64,000 nucleotides of DNA from positions 1 to 64,000 of the forward strand of contig NZ_QMDX01000008.1 of NCBI RefSeq assembly GCF_007421925.1. The letters are read 5' to 3'. A model generated the notes under the pieces. The model was not told where the DNA came from, ran no database searches, and saw nothing but the letters and a program-made list of their open reading frames with translations. Origin of the DNA: Haloglomus irregulare. Its GTDB lineage: Archaea > Halobacteriota > Halobacteria > Halobacteriales > Haloarculaceae. Every line of letters starts with the position of its first letter. Position 1 is the first letter of the stretch. Shown piece by piece: positions 25,972-35,330 of this stretch. A program made the position numbers and the translations under genes.

Positions 25972-26086
25972 TTCGCAGGCAACGGGGCGAGTTCAGTTCG
26001 AGGACGGCCGTTTGACGCGATACGTACGTGTTTATGCCGATATCGAACTAGTTGCCACCGAACAGGGCCACCACCTGACCGCCCGC

Positions 26087-27253
26087 TCACCGGTAGAGCC
26101 GGAGCTGCCGCCCGAACTCCGCGACCGCGGCGGCCCGCAGTGCCCTGTCGTCGCGGTCGGCGACGGCGCCCGCGAGGTCGTCGGGCGTCTCCAGCGCCCC
26201 GATGGTCTCGAACGGGTCGGCCTCGGTGTCGTCGCCCGCCGTGGCGCGGACGAGCGCGGCCGTCGGCATCGGGAGATCGGCCGCCGCCAGTCCCGACCGC
26301 AGGGCCGACACGTCGGCCTCGACCGCCGCGTCCCGTCCGTAGCCAGCAGCCTCGCGCAGCGCCTCGCCCGCGACCACGAGCGCGGCGGCGTCGCTCCACG
26401 TCGGAGTCCCACTGTCGGCGTCGGGGAGGGCGGCATCGGCGAGGCTGACGCCCCGCCAGAGGTCGCGGCCGGTCACCGCGAGGAACGCCGCACGGACGCG
26501 GTGGGTCGCGGCCCGGTCGTCGACCCCGGCGAGTTCGACCAGCACCCGACGCCCGCCGTCGGGGAGCTCCGTGGCGCGGTCCAGCGCGGCGGCGTAGTCC
26601 TCGCGGGCGGCCGCCACGTCGCCGAGCCGGCGGTTGGCGTTCCCGCGGTTGGAGTAGGCCCGAGCGGCGTCGGTCCGCTCGATGGCACGGGTGAAGTCGT
26701 CGCGGGCGGCCTCGTCTGCCCCCGCCTCCGCGTACGCGTTCCCGCGGACGAGGAACGGCTGCCCCTCGCCGCGCTCGGCGGCGCGTTCCAGGTCCGTGGT
26801 GGAGGCCTCGCGGTCGCCCAGGCGGGCACGCGCCAGCCCCCGATTGAAGTAGGCCCGACCGGAGGGGGCGCGCTCGATGGCCGCGGTGTAGTCCGCGATG
26901 GCGTCCTCGATGGCGGCACGGGTCGTCCCGGCATCCGGCGCGGGACGTGGATCCCCGGCGTCGCCGCCGACGCGTTCCAGACGGGCGTTCCCGCGGTCGA
27001 GGAGCGCGCCGGCGGCCAGCTCGTCGTCGCCGGCCGCCGTCGCCAGTTCGAGGGCGCGGTCGAAACGCTCGCGTGCCGTCCCGTACTCGTCGCCGGCGAG
27101 CGCGCGCCGGCCGGCCTCCCGGTACTCGACGGCCGTCTCGGGCTCCGACCTCTCGGGTCCGTCCGTCCCGGCGTCGACGGGCGTTCCGTCGGGGCCAAGC
27201 CGGTAGGTCTCGGGGTCGGCACCGTTCCTCCTGTTCCCGCCCTCGTCGTCCAT
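26087..27253 (-). CDS. TPR-repeat protein, 388 aa
   Basis: At least five tetratricopeptide repeats occupy residues 40-240: YREAGRRALAGDEYGTARERFDRAL, LLDRGNARL, DYTAAIERAPSGRAYFNRGLARARLGDREAS, FLVRGNAYAEAGADEAARDDFTRAI and RAYSNRGNANRRLGDVAAAREDY. The C-terminal third is helical and acidic without a known motif. Probably a protein-interaction scaffold. It is convergent with the CDP-alcohol transferase gene; the 115 bases between them hold no gene. Confidence 0.85.
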   Translation of the reverse strand: MDDEGGNRRNGADPETYRLGPDGTPVDAGTDGPERSEPETAVEYREAGRRALAGDEYGTARERFDRALELATAAGDDELAAGALLDRGNARLERVGGDAGDPRPAPDAGTTRAAIEDAIADYTAAIERAPSGRAYFNRGLARARLGDREASTTDLERAAERGEGQPFLVRGNAYAEAGADEAARDDFTRAIERTDAARAYSNRGNANRRLGDVAAAREDYAAALDRATELPDGGRRVLVELAGVDDRAATHRVRAAFLAVTGRDLWRGVSLADAALPDADSGTPTWSDAAALVVAGEALREAAGYGRDAAVEADVSALRSGLAAADLPMPTAALVRATAGDDTEADPFETIGALETPDDLAGAVADRDDRALRAAAVAEFGRQLRLYR

Positions 27254-27313
27254 ACCCTCAGGTTGTCGGAGCGTGGTGAGAAGAGGGTTCCGGCGCCGAC
27301 CGCCCGAACCCGA

Positions 27314-27418
27314 CTACCACCTCCGCGTCGGCGGCCCACCCGTCACACGGGGGTCGGCCGCGTCCAGCGCGGCCCCGTCGCCCGTGGCCCGCCTGATGCG
27401 GTCCAGCGCGTCCCCCAT
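27314..27418 (-). CDS. possible 34-residue protein
   Basis: A short frame (MGDALDRIRRATGDGAALDA, ending GGPPTRRW) with strongly GC3-biased codons begins at ATG 27418. A TATA-like AGTATACGC lies about 25 bases upstream, suggesting a leaderless message. No family recognised; it could be the N-terminal remnant of a longer protein. The rest of 27254-27637 contains nothing else I can support. Confidence 0.35.
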   Translation of the reverse strand: MGDALDRIRRATGDGAALDAADPRVTGGPPTRRW

Positions 27419-27637
27419 ATCGGTGATGGGGAAGCGTATACTCGGGGGCCGCGGGAGGAACGGCCGTGGCCAGTGATGCATCGGTGCGCATCGCACTCCC
27501 CGCGACGGACCCGATCCGGGTGGGCGGGACGGCGACCGGCTCGTGGTTGGTTACCCGGTTCCCCCCGCCGGCCCGGTCTACGACGGGTCTGGTGGTGTCC
27601 CGGAACGCATTTGCCCCGGCCGTTCGTCCGGCCGGCC

Positions 27638-27679
27638 ATGATTCGCGCACCGGCGCTCGTTGGGTGGTCATCGTGGTAG
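27638..27679 (+). other. 13-codon upstream ORF overlapping the pccB start
   Basis: ATG 27638 opens [13 protein letters not shown] and stops at TAG 27677-27679, overlapping the GTG start of pccB (27673). A TATA-like GCATTTGCC is centred about 28 bases before this ATG, exactly where a leaderless transcript would begin. The arrangement suggests translation of the micro-ORF followed by re-initiation at GTG. Not proven as a peptide. Confidence 0.4.
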
Positions 27680-29223
27680 ACGAGGAGGACCTGGAGGACC
27701 TGCGCGACCGCAAGCGGGCGGCCGAACTCGGCGGCGGCGAGGAGCGCATCGAGAAGCAACACGAGAAGGGGAAGATGACGGCCCGCGAGCGGGTCGACTA
27801 CTTCCTCGACGACGGCTCCTTCCGGGAGGTCGACACGCTGCGCGAGCACCGCTCGACCAACTTCGACATGGCCGACGAGAAATACCCCGGCGACGGGGTC
27901 GTCGTCGGTTTCGGCACGGTCGAGGGCCGGCAGGTCGCCGTCTTCGCCCACGACTTCACCGTCTTCGGCGGCTCGCTGGGCGAGGTGTTCGCCCAGAAGG
28001 TCTGCAAGGTGATGGACACGGCGATGGACACCGGCGTCCCGGTCATCGGGCTGAACGACTCCGCCGGCGCCCGCATCCAGGAGGGGATCGACTCGCTGGC
28101 CGGCTACGCCGACATCTTCCACCGCAACCAGCAGGCCAGCGGCGTCATCCCGCAGATATCGGCCATCATGGGGCCCTGCGCTGGCGGCGCGGTCTACTCG
28201 CCCGCCATCACGGACTTCGTCCTGATGGTCGAGGACACCAGCCACATGTTCATCACCGGTCCCGACGTCATCGAGACGGTGACCGGTGAGGAGGTCACCT
28301 TCGACGAGCTCGGGGGGGCAGGCGTCCACTCCTCGGAGTCCGGCGTGGCCCACTTCACCCGCGCGGACGAGGAGGCCGCGCTCGATGACCTCCGCTACCT
28401 CCTCTCCTATCTCCCGCAGAACAACATGGAGGACCCGCCCCGCGTGGGGCCGTGGGACGACCCCGACCGCGCGGACGAGGCACTGAACGACGTCGTCCCC
28501 TCGGCCCCCCAGAAGCCGTACGACATGCACGACGTCATCGACAGGGTCGTCGACGAGGACTCCTTCTTCGAGGTGGCCGACCGGTACGCCCGGAACGTCC
28601 TCACGGGCTTCGCCCGCCTCGACGGGCGCTCGGTCGGCATCGTCGCGAACCAGCCCCGGGTCAACGCCGGGACGCTCGACATCGACGCCTCGCTGAAGGG
28701 GGCGCGCTTCGTCCGCTTCTGCGACGCGTTCAACATCCCCATCTGCACCTTCGTCGACGTGCCCGGGTTCATGCCCGGCAAGGACCAGGAGCACGGCGGC
28801 ATCATCAAGCACGGCGCCAAACTGCTGTACGCCTTTAGCGAGGCGACGGTCCCGCTGCTGACGGTCATCACGCGGAAGGCCTACGGCGGCGCCTACGACG
28901 TGATGGCCTCGAAGCATATCGGCGCGGACGTCAACTACGCCTGGCCGACCGCCGAGATCGCCGTCATGGGGCCCCAGGGCGCGGTGAACGTGCTCTACCG
29001 GAAGGAGCTCGCCGAGGCCGAGGACGCGGAGGCCCGGCGCCAGGAGCTCATCGACGACTACCGCGAGACGTTCGCCAACCCGTACAAGGCCGCCGAGCGC
29101 GGCTTCGTCGACGACGTCATCGAGCCGCCCGAGACCCGCCCCCGGCTCATCCAGGACCTGGAGATGCTGTCGCGCAAGCGCGTGGACACGCCGGACCGCA
29201 AACACGGCAACATCCCGCTCTGA
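27673..29223 (+). CDS. pccB: acyl/propionyl-CoA carboxylase, carboxyltransferase subunit
   Basis: Transfers the carboxyl group from biotin to propionyl- or acetyl-CoA. The 516 residues carry both crotonase-like halves: [66 protein letters not shown], then [40 protein letters not shown] and [16 protein letters not shown]. The start is probably GTG 27673 (an in-frame GTG at 27664 is an alternative); family N-termini begin just before the EDL helix. Forms one complex with the biotin subunit at 29356. Confidence 0.94.
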   Translation: MVDEEDLEDLRDRKRAAELGGGEERIEKQHEKGKMTARERVDYFLDDGSFREVDTLREHRSTNFDMADEKYPGDGVVVGFGTVEGRQVAVFAHDFTVFGGSLGEVFAQKVCKVMDTAMDTGVPVIGLNDSAGARIQEGIDSLAGYADIFHRNQQASGVIPQISAIMGPCAGGAVYSPAITDFVLMVEDTSHMFITGPDVIETVTGEEVTFDELGGAGVHSSESGVAHFTRADEEAALDDLRYLLSYLPQNNMEDPPRVGPWDDPDRADEALNDVVPSAPQKPYDMHDVIDRVVDEDSFFEVADRYARNVLTGFARLDGRSVGIVANQPRVNAGTLDIDASLKGARFVRFCDAFNIPICTFVDVPGFMPGKDQEHGGIIKHGAKLLYAFSEATVPLLTVITRKAYGGAYDVMASKHIGADVNYAWPTAEIAVMGPQGAVNVLYRKELAEAEDAEARRQELIDDYRETFANPYKAAERGFVDDVIEPPETRPRLIQDLEMLSRKRVDTPDRKHGNIPL

Positions 29224-29269
29224 ACGCGGTCGGCGCCCCTCCGGCGGCTCCGGTCCCGCTCCGGAAACG

Positions 29270-29302
29270 CAACGACCGTTGAGAAACGTACAACGCGTTG
29301 TA
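29270..29302. promoter_or_regulatory. paired palindromes upstream of pccA
   Basis: Two CAACG/CGTTG dyads lie in the 132-base gap between pccB and pccA: CAACG-AC-CGTTG at 29270-29281 and the perfect 14-mer TACAACGCGTTGTA at 29289-29302. Their centres are 20 bases apart, two helical turns, and each is preceded by GAAACG. This is the geometry of a cooperatively bound operator. It sits about 55-85 bases before the pccA ATG. Confidence 0.55.
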
Positions 29303-29355
29303 GCGTGCCGAAACCGATACACTAACGGGAGAGGCACCGGCAGGGTCCGCTACTA

Positions 29356-31218
29356 ATGTTCGACAAGGTTCTCGTCGCCAACCGGGGCGAGATCGCGGTT
29401 CGCGTGATGCGGGCCTGTGAGGACCTCGGAGTCGGGACCGTCGCCGTCTACAGCGAGGCGGACAAGCACGCCGGCCACGTCCGGTTCGCCGACGAGGCGT
29501 ACAACGTCGGCCCCGCGCGGGCCGCGGAGTCGTACCTCGACCAGGAGGCCATCGTCGAGGCCGCGAAGAAGGCCGACGCCGACGCCATCCACCCGGGATA
29601 CGGCTTCCTCGCGGAGAACGCGTCGTTCGCCGAGCGCGTCGAGAACACGGCGGGTGTCACCTGGGTCGGCCCGTCGGCCGACTCGATGCGCCAGCTCGGC
29701 GAGAAGACCCAGGCCCGGAAGACGATGCGGGAGGCCGACGTCCCCATCGTCCCGGGGACGACCGACCCCGTCGAGGACCCGAGCGAGGTCGAGGAGTTCG
29801 GGGAGGAGTACGGCTACCCCATCGCCATCAAGGCCGAGGGCGGCGGCGGCGGCCGCGGGATGAAGGTCGTCCGCGGCCCCGACGAGGCCGAGGAGAAGCT
29901 CGAGACGGCCCAGCGCGAGGGCGAGGCCTACTTCGACAACGACAACGTCTACATGGAGCGGTATCTGGAGAGCTCCCGCCACATCGAGGTGCAGATACTC
30001 GCGGACCACCACGGTAACGTCCGCCACATCGGCGAGCGGGACTGTTCGCTGCAGCGCCGCTACCAGAAGGTCATCGAGGAGGGGCCCTCGCCGGCGCTGA
30101 CCGACGAACTGCGCGCGGAGATCACCGAGGCCGCCCGCCGCGGCGCCGACGAGGCCGGCTACTACAACGCCGGCACCTTCGAGTTCCTCGTGGAGGAGGC
30201 TCCCGACCGCGACGGGCCCGACGAACTGCTCGGCGCGGACACGGAGTTCTACTTCCTGGAGGTCAACACCCGCATCCAGGTCGAGCACTGCGTCTCCGAG
30301 GAGCTGACCGACGTCGACATCGTGAAGTGGCAGCTCCGGGTCGCGGCCGACGAGCCGATCACCTTCGACCAGGACGACGTGGAGCTGGAGGGCCACGCCA
30401 TCGAGTACCGCATCAACGCGGAGAACGCGGCCGACGACTTCGCGCCCGCGACGGGCGGGGAGCTGGAGACCTACGACACGCCCGGCGGCATCGGCGTCCG
30501 CCTGGACGACGCCTCCCGGCAGGGTGACGACCTCGTGACCGACTACGACTCGATGATCGCGAAGCTCATCGTCCACGGGTCGGACCGCGAGGAGTGCATC
30601 GCCCGCTCCAAGCGCGCGCTCGCGGAGTACCGCATTGAGGGCATCCCCACCATCATCCCGTTCCACCGGCTGATGCTGGAGGACGAGACGTTCCTGAACG
30701 GGGAGCACACGACGAAGTACCTCGACGAGGGGATCGACCGCTCCCGGTTCGCGGAGGCCCAGGAGACGTACGGCACCGGTGACGCCACGAGCGGCGACGG
30801 CGACGAGGAGACCGTCGAGCGGGAGTTCACGGTCGAGGTCAACGGCAAGCGGTTCCAGGTCAACCTGGAGGAGAGCGCCGACGCGCTCGCCGCGGCCGGT
30901 GCCGCCGGGCGCGGTGGCGGCGGCGGTCGCCCGTCGGGTGGCGGCGGTGGCGGTGGCGGCGGTGGCGGTGGCGGTTCCGGCGGCGGTCAGCAGGTCACCG
31001 CCGAGGGCGAGACGATCAACGCGGAGATGCAGGGAACCGTCCTCGAGGTCAACGTCGGCGAGGACGACGAGGTCGAATCCGGCGACGTGGTCGTCGTGCT
31101 GGAGGCGATGAAGATGGAGAACGACATCGTCGCCGAGTTCGGCGGCGCGGTCAAGCAGGTCCCCGTCGAGGAGGGGCAGTCCGTCGACCAGGGCGACGTG
31201 CTGGTCGTGCTGGACTGA
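29356..31218 (+). CDS. pccA: acyl/propionyl-CoA carboxylase, biotin carboxylase plus BCCP subunit
   Basis: Carboxylates biotin with ATP and bicarbonate. Domains: biotin carboxylase N-domain ([24 protein letters not shown]), ATP-grasp with glycine loop [14 protein letters not shown] near 157-170, [18 protein letters not shown]-domain, then a Gly-rich linker (about 515-548) and a biotinyl domain with the biotin lysine in EAMKMEN near residue 586. The linker DNA is a GGTGGC microsatellite, prone to length change. In Haloferax mediterranei propionyl-CoA carboxylase also needs a small PccX subunit; none is seen here. Confidence 0.95.
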   Translation: MFDKVLVANRGEIAVRVMRACEDLGVGTVAVYSEADKHAGHVRFADEAYNVGPARAAESYLDQEAIVEAAKKADADAIHPGYGFLAENASFAERVENTAGVTWVGPSADSMRQLGEKTQARKTMREADVPIVPGTTDPVEDPSEVEEFGEEYGYPIAIKAEGGGGGRGMKVVRGPDEAEEKLETAQREGEAYFDNDNVYMERYLESSRHIEVQILADHHGNVRHIGERDCSLQRRYQKVIEEGPSPALTDELRAEITEAARRGADEAGYYNAGTFEFLVEEAPDRDGPDELLGADTEFYFLEVNTRIQVEHCVSEELTDVDIVKWQLRVAADEPITFDQDDVELEGHAIEYRINAENAADDFAPATGGELETYDTPGGIGVRLDDASRQGDDLVTDYDSMIAKLIVHGSDREECIARSKRALAEYRIEGIPTIIPFHRLMLEDETFLNGEHTTKYLDEGIDRSRFAEAQETYGTGDATSGDGDEETVEREFTVEVNGKRFQVNLEESADALAAAGAAGRGGGGGRPSGGGGGGGGGGGGGSGGGQQVTAEGETINAEMQGTVLEVNVGEDDEVESGDVVVVLEAMKMENDIVAEFGGAVKQVPVEEGQSVDQGDVLVVLD

Positions 31219-31339
31219 CGACGGCCGCTCCGGCGGCGTTCCATTCCCGAACCCCGGCCCGTCCATCGAACATGTTCGGGATTTAGCGGAGCAGAAACGC
31301 GATCAACGGAGATGTGGGCCGTATCCGACGGATATACGG

Positions 31340-32551
31340 CTACTCCGCGGAGCCCCCTGGCCGGAACGTCGTGGCGTCGCGTAGCTCCCTGACCCGCGTC
31401 AACAGGTCATCAACCCGGTCCCCGGGGTCGCCCGGGAGCGTGACGTGGCCGAGCTTCCGGAGCGGTCGGGCCTCGCGCTTGCAGTACCAGTGCAGCGCCG
31501 CGCCGTCCGCCTCCAGCACCGCATCGACGCCGCGGAGTTCGGCGGGACGGGTCTCGTCGACATCGCCGAGCAGGTTGGCGGTCACGGTCGGCGCGCGTCG
31601 GTCCGTCGCGCCGAGCGGCCAGCCCAGCACCGCCCGGACGTGGTTCTCGAACTGCGAGGTGAGACAGCCCTCGATGGTCCAGTGGCCGGAGTTGTGCGGG
31701 CGCGGGGCGATCTCGTTGACGAGGATGGCCTCCCCGCCGTGGTGGTCCGGATCGACCTGGAACAGCTCGATGCCGAAGGCGCCGCGGCCGTCCATCGCGT
31801 CCAGCACCTCGTCGGCGACCTCCCGGGCCCGGGCGCGGACCCCCTCGCTGGCACGCGCGGGCGAGACGCTCTCCCGGAGGATCTCCTCGCGGTGGATGGT
31901 CTCCGTGACGGGGAAGCTGTCGCGTTCCCCGGCGCCGCGCAGGCCCATCACGGCCAGTTCGCGCTCGAAGTCCAGCAGTTCCTCGGCCATCGCCGGGCCC
32001 GCCACCGCGTCGAGCGCCGCCTCGGCCTCATCGGGCCCCGCGACGGGGAGGTTCCCGCGGCCGTCGTACCCCCCCTGGCGGGCCTTCAACATGAGCGGCC
32101 AGCCGAGCTCGTCGCCGGCCGCCAGCAGGTCGTCGGCGGTGTCGACGCGCCGATACGCCGGGACCGGGATGCCCCGCCCCGCGAGGGCCTCCTTCTGGAC
32201 GAGTTTGTCCTGGATGGTGCGCAGGGTCTCCGGCGCCGGATGGACCGGGGTGCCGGTCTCCTCGCTGACCCGGTCCAGCGTGTCGGGGTCGGCCAACTCG
32301 ATCTCGAAGGTGAGGACGTCGGCCCGCTCCCCGAGTTCGCGGAGCGTCCCGTAGTCGTCGAAGTCGCCGACCACCTGGTCGCGGACGACCGAGCGGGCCG
32401 GGCAGTCCGGCGTCGGGTCCGAGACGACCAGTTCGACGCCGAGCGGCCCCGCGGCCTCGCCGAGCATCCTGCCCAGCTGCCCGCCGCCGACGACGCCGAG
32501 CGTCGGCCCCGGCGCCGCGAGCGTCCCGTCGAATCCGTCCGAGTCCTGCAT
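31340..32551 (-). CDS. purK: 5-(carboxyamino)imidazole ribonucleotide synthase
   Basis: ATP-grasp enzyme of purine synthesis converting AIR, ATP and bicarbonate to N5-CAIR. Signatures: LGVVGGGQLGRMLGEAAGPLG, VLTFEIELAD, IQDKLVQKEALAGRGIPVP, LKARQGGYDGRGN, and NEIAPRPHNSGHWTIEGCLTSQFENH. The 403-residue length is normal. The partner purE, often adjacent, is absent: downstream lies the convergent pccA, upstream agl23. A second purine gene, purA, is 3 kb away on the same strand. Confidence 0.95.
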   Translation of the reverse strand: MQDSDGFDGTLAAPGPTLGVVGGGQLGRMLGEAAGPLGVELVVSDPTPDCPARSVVRDQVVGDFDDYGTLRELGERADVLTFEIELADPDTLDRVSEETGTPVHPAPETLRTIQDKLVQKEALAGRGIPVPAYRRVDTADDLLAAGDELGWPLMLKARQGGYDGRGNLPVAGPDEAEAALDAVAGPAMAEELLDFERELAVMGLRGAGERDSFPVTETIHREEILRESVSPARASEGVRARAREVADEVLDAMDGRGAFGIELFQVDPDHHGGEAILVNEIAPRPHNSGHWTIEGCLTSQFENHVRAVLGWPLGATDRRAPTVTANLLGDVDETRPAELRGVDAVLEADGAALHWYCKREARPLRKLGHVTLPGDPGDRVDDLLTRVRELRDATTFRPGGSAE

Positions 32552-32633
32552 ACGCGAGGATGCACGGGCACCAGACCTACCGCTTTCGCTTCAGCGCGGG
32601 CGCGGGCCGTGCAGGCCCAACAGCAGGAGCGGG

Positions 32634-34775
32634 TCAGCCGCCGGCCGCCGGGGCAGTATCGAGCGCGCGGAGCCGTGCCCGGCCGGTGTGACGACGGTCC
32701 CGGGGGGTGACGCCCGAGTCGACGGCGGCCCCGGTGGCACCGACCGGAGCGAGGTCGGCCCGCGGCGCGGTGCGGTCGATGTAGACCACCGTGGGGATGG
32801 CGTCCCGGCGGATGGACGTCACGCGCTTCTCGTGGCTCCCGCCGAGCCGCTCGTCGAGTTCGTCCTGATGGGATGCCCGGGCGATGACGACCGGGGGGAC
32901 CGACTCCCGGGCGTCCAGGTCGGCCGTCGAGTTCGTGCAGGCGACCTGCATGTCCGCCTTCTCCGTGTACCACGGCAGGGAGAGCGCTTTGAACCACTTC
33001 ACGCAGGCCGGGGTCCGGACGGCCGAGCTGTCGCCGTCGACGTAGTAGGAGCCGTGGAACAGCACGTCGTCGCCCTCGTTGGCGGGGGCGATGGTGTTCA
33101 TCTCCTCGATGACGGGCCGCCAGTCGCCGGCGGGCTGGGCGTACTGGACCAGCGCGTCCGATCCCTCCTCGGGCTCGGTGTAGACACCGTCGACCCCCTG
33201 GACGCCGGCGAAGCCGGCCGTCAGGGTGAGGAGCGTCAGCACCAGCACGACGCTGAGCCCGTCGTCCTCGCGGTAGGCCTGGACTCCCCAGCGGAACAGC
33301 AGCGCCAGGCCGACTGCCGCCGGAATCGCCAGCGGGACCAGCGCGTTGACCGTGATCCAGGAGCCGTAGATGTCGGTCCCGAGTGGGTAGCCGACCACGG
33401 AGGCAAAGCCCCAGAAGCCCGCGAACATCACCAGCCCGCGGGCCCGGCCGCTCGCGTACCGCTCGGCGACGAAGCCGACGACCGACAGTATCGTAAGCGG
33501 CGCGGCGTACAGCGCCAGCGACTCGGCGAACCGACCCAGATAGCAGAGGTAGCCGCCGACGAGGTCCTCCTTGTTGCAGCCGGGGTCGGTCGAGCCGCCG
33601 AACCAGTACTCCAGCCCGGTCCGGATGCTGGCCGACGTCGAGTCGACGAGCGCCGGGAGCTTCGTGGGGTCACCCAGCGCGGCGTAGAGACCAACGCCGT
33701 CCGGGGCGGCCGCGCCCCGCGGCGCGTAGAAGAACAGCGTCACGGCGCCCAGGACACCCAGCGCGAGGAGCGCGTGGCCGAGGTAGTAGCCCGCGTTCAG
33801 GACCAGCCGCTCCAGCATCGCCTCCAGCCGGGCGAACCCGTTGGAGCCGGGTGCCGACAGCAGCCGGTCGGTCACCAGCGCGCCGGCACCCAGCCAGCAG
33901 AGGACGTAGACGACGGCGTTCTCCTTGGCGGCGAACGCGAGCGCGACGAAGAACACTGCCACGTGGACGTACACCGCGGGTCGGCGGGTCGTCCGGAGGT
34001 CGAACAGGTCCGTCAGCCGCGTGCTCGTCACGTCGGGTGTCGCCGCGCCGGCCGCTGCACCGCCGTCCGTCGCCACGGCGCCGGACGCCTCTGGGGCCCG
34101 TCCCGGGGCCGTGTACGCGTCGTACGCCCGGACGAGGAACCCGAAGGCGACGAAGGAGAACCCCGCGACGAGGATCGTCGAGCGGGAGAACCGCGAGTAG
34201 TACAGCAGTAGTGGGTCGAAGCTCAGGAACAGCGCGAGCGCCACGAGCTCCGTCCGACGGAGGTGCTCCCGGAACAGCAGCGCCGTCGCCGGGAGGAGCC
34301 CCCCGACCACCGCGGGGACGAGCCGGGTCGCGAAGTCCGTCGTCCCCAGCAGGCTGAACAGCCAGGTGTTGAGATGCTGGATGAACGGCCCGTGGATGAT
34401 GTAGCGGTAGCGGAACGAGCCGGTGCGCATGAACTCCAGGGTCCACCAGGCGACCCGGCCCTCGTCGAAATGCTGGACGCGGTCGCCCAGCAGCAGGAGG
34501 CGCGCGACCAGCGCGAGGACCGTCACGCCGACCACCAGCCGAAGGGTCCGTTCCGGCCCGGTACCGAGGTAGTCGGCCAGCACGGGTCCTCTCGGGGGCC
34601 GACCGTCGGAGGGGTCGGTCGTATCCGCCGAGCCATCCGGGGCCGGCGGCCCCGTCGCGCCGTTCGACGGTTCGTCATCGGCATGAGCGTCCGCCGCGTC
34701 CGGGGGGTCGTCGCCCGGCGGGGAGGGGTCGCCGTCGCCAGGGGTCGAGGCGTCGTCGTCAGGGGCGGCACCCAT
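32634..34775 (-). CDS. Agl23/TIGR03663-type multipass membrane glycosyltransferase-like protein
   Basis: 713 residues: an 85-residue Asp/Pro-rich cytosolic N-tail, then about 11-12 membrane helices with the GT-C-like start LLLGDRVQHFDEGRVAWWTLEFM, YRYIIHGPFIQHLNTWLF and FSRSTILVAGFSFVAFG, and an extracytoplasmic C-terminal domain. The HFDEGR acidic motif resembles the catalytic loop of dolichyl-phosphate-dependent GT-C enzymes. I recall this as TIGR03663, labelled flippase activity-associated protein Agl23. A role in N-glycosylation or lipid-linked sugar handling is likely but not shown. Confidence 0.82.
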   Translation of the reverse strand: MGAAPDDDASTPGDGDPSPPGDDPPDAADAHADDEPSNGATGPPAPDGSADTTDPSDGRPPRGPVLADYLGTGPERTLRLVVGVTVLALVARLLLLGDRVQHFDEGRVAWWTLEFMRTGSFRYRYIIHGPFIQHLNTWLFSLLGTTDFATRLVPAVVGGLLPATALLFREHLRRTELVALALFLSFDPLLLYYSRFSRSTILVAGFSFVAFGFLVRAYDAYTAPGRAPEASGAVATDGGAAAGAATPDVTSTRLTDLFDLRTTRRPAVYVHVAVFFVALAFAAKENAVVYVLCWLGAGALVTDRLLSAPGSNGFARLEAMLERLVLNAGYYLGHALLALGVLGAVTLFFYAPRGAAAPDGVGLYAALGDPTKLPALVDSTSASIRTGLEYWFGGSTDPGCNKEDLVGGYLCYLGRFAESLALYAAPLTILSVVGFVAERYASGRARGLVMFAGFWGFASVVGYPLGTDIYGSWITVNALVPLAIPAAVGLALLFRWGVQAYREDDGLSVVLVLTLLTLTAGFAGVQGVDGVYTEPEEGSDALVQYAQPAGDWRPVIEEMNTIAPANEGDDVLFHGSYYVDGDSSAVRTPACVKWFKALSLPWYTEKADMQVACTNSTADLDARESVPPVVIARASHQDELDERLGGSHEKRVTSIRRDAIPTVVYIDRTAPRADLAPVGATGAAVDSGVTPRDRRHTGRARLRALDTAPAAGG

Positions 34776-35019
34776 CGCTACGGACTGTTGGTGGCATCCT
34801 TAGAATCCTTCTGGTTGCGCGTGCTCCTCGTCGCCGGATGCCGAGCCACCGGCACCGGCCGATCCGGGTGATACTATCGGAAAAACGCGTCCTGGTCGGT
34901 ATAGATGGCGACCGAGAGTCGAGAGCTGGCGTTCAGGGCTGACAGGACTCGCCCCACTCTCTACGGTCGAACGTGCCGTCGGTGGCCGTCACTCGACCCG
35001 CCGCGGTCGTGAACGGTTC

Positions 35020-35253
35020 TCAGCCCGAGGGGGACGCGGCCGTCGGTGTGGAGGCCGAGGCGGTGGAGTCGGCCCCGCCGCCCCGGTCGAGCGGTTCGGT
35101 CACGATGTCGCTCTTCCGGTGTGTCGCCTCCAGGTGGGTGCACAGGTCCGACCGGGTCGCGGTAGCCGCCTCGCACGGCGGCCCCCTATGCTCGGTCGTC
35201 CCGTCGTCGTCACTGTCGGACGTGGTATCACGGGCTTCCGGAGGTATACGCAT
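35020..35253 (-). pseudogene. possible eroded C2H2-type small zinc-finger gene
   Basis: The frame MRIPPEARDTTSDSDDDGTTEH continues RGPPCEAATATRSDLCTHLEATHRKSDIVTEPLD. The H-x4-H end and the helix after it look like a C2H2-type finger, but where a CPxC pair would be expected the text is GPPC, so a metal ligand is missing, and the tail turns into low-complexity Ser/Thr/Ala. It could be a real small protein with another function. The remaining bases of 34776-35330 hold no gene I can support. Confidence 0.4.
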
Positions 35254-35330
35254 CGACGACTCGTGGCGCGGTCGGATTCGATATCGGCGCAGCCGCGGAC
35301 GGGCCCCGGGGGATGCGGGCGGCGGTCACC

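Noticed and set aside
30912-30990. GGTGGC repeat as a non-coding microsatellite
   Set aside because: It lies in frame inside pccA and encodes the glycine linker before the biotinyl domain.
27343-31266. Very long minus-strand open frames opposite pccB and pccA (over 600 codons each)
   Set aside because: Mirror frames of GC-rich haloarchaeal genes; translations are Val/Leu/Asp/Arg/Gly noise without domains, and the plus strand encodes complete enzymes.
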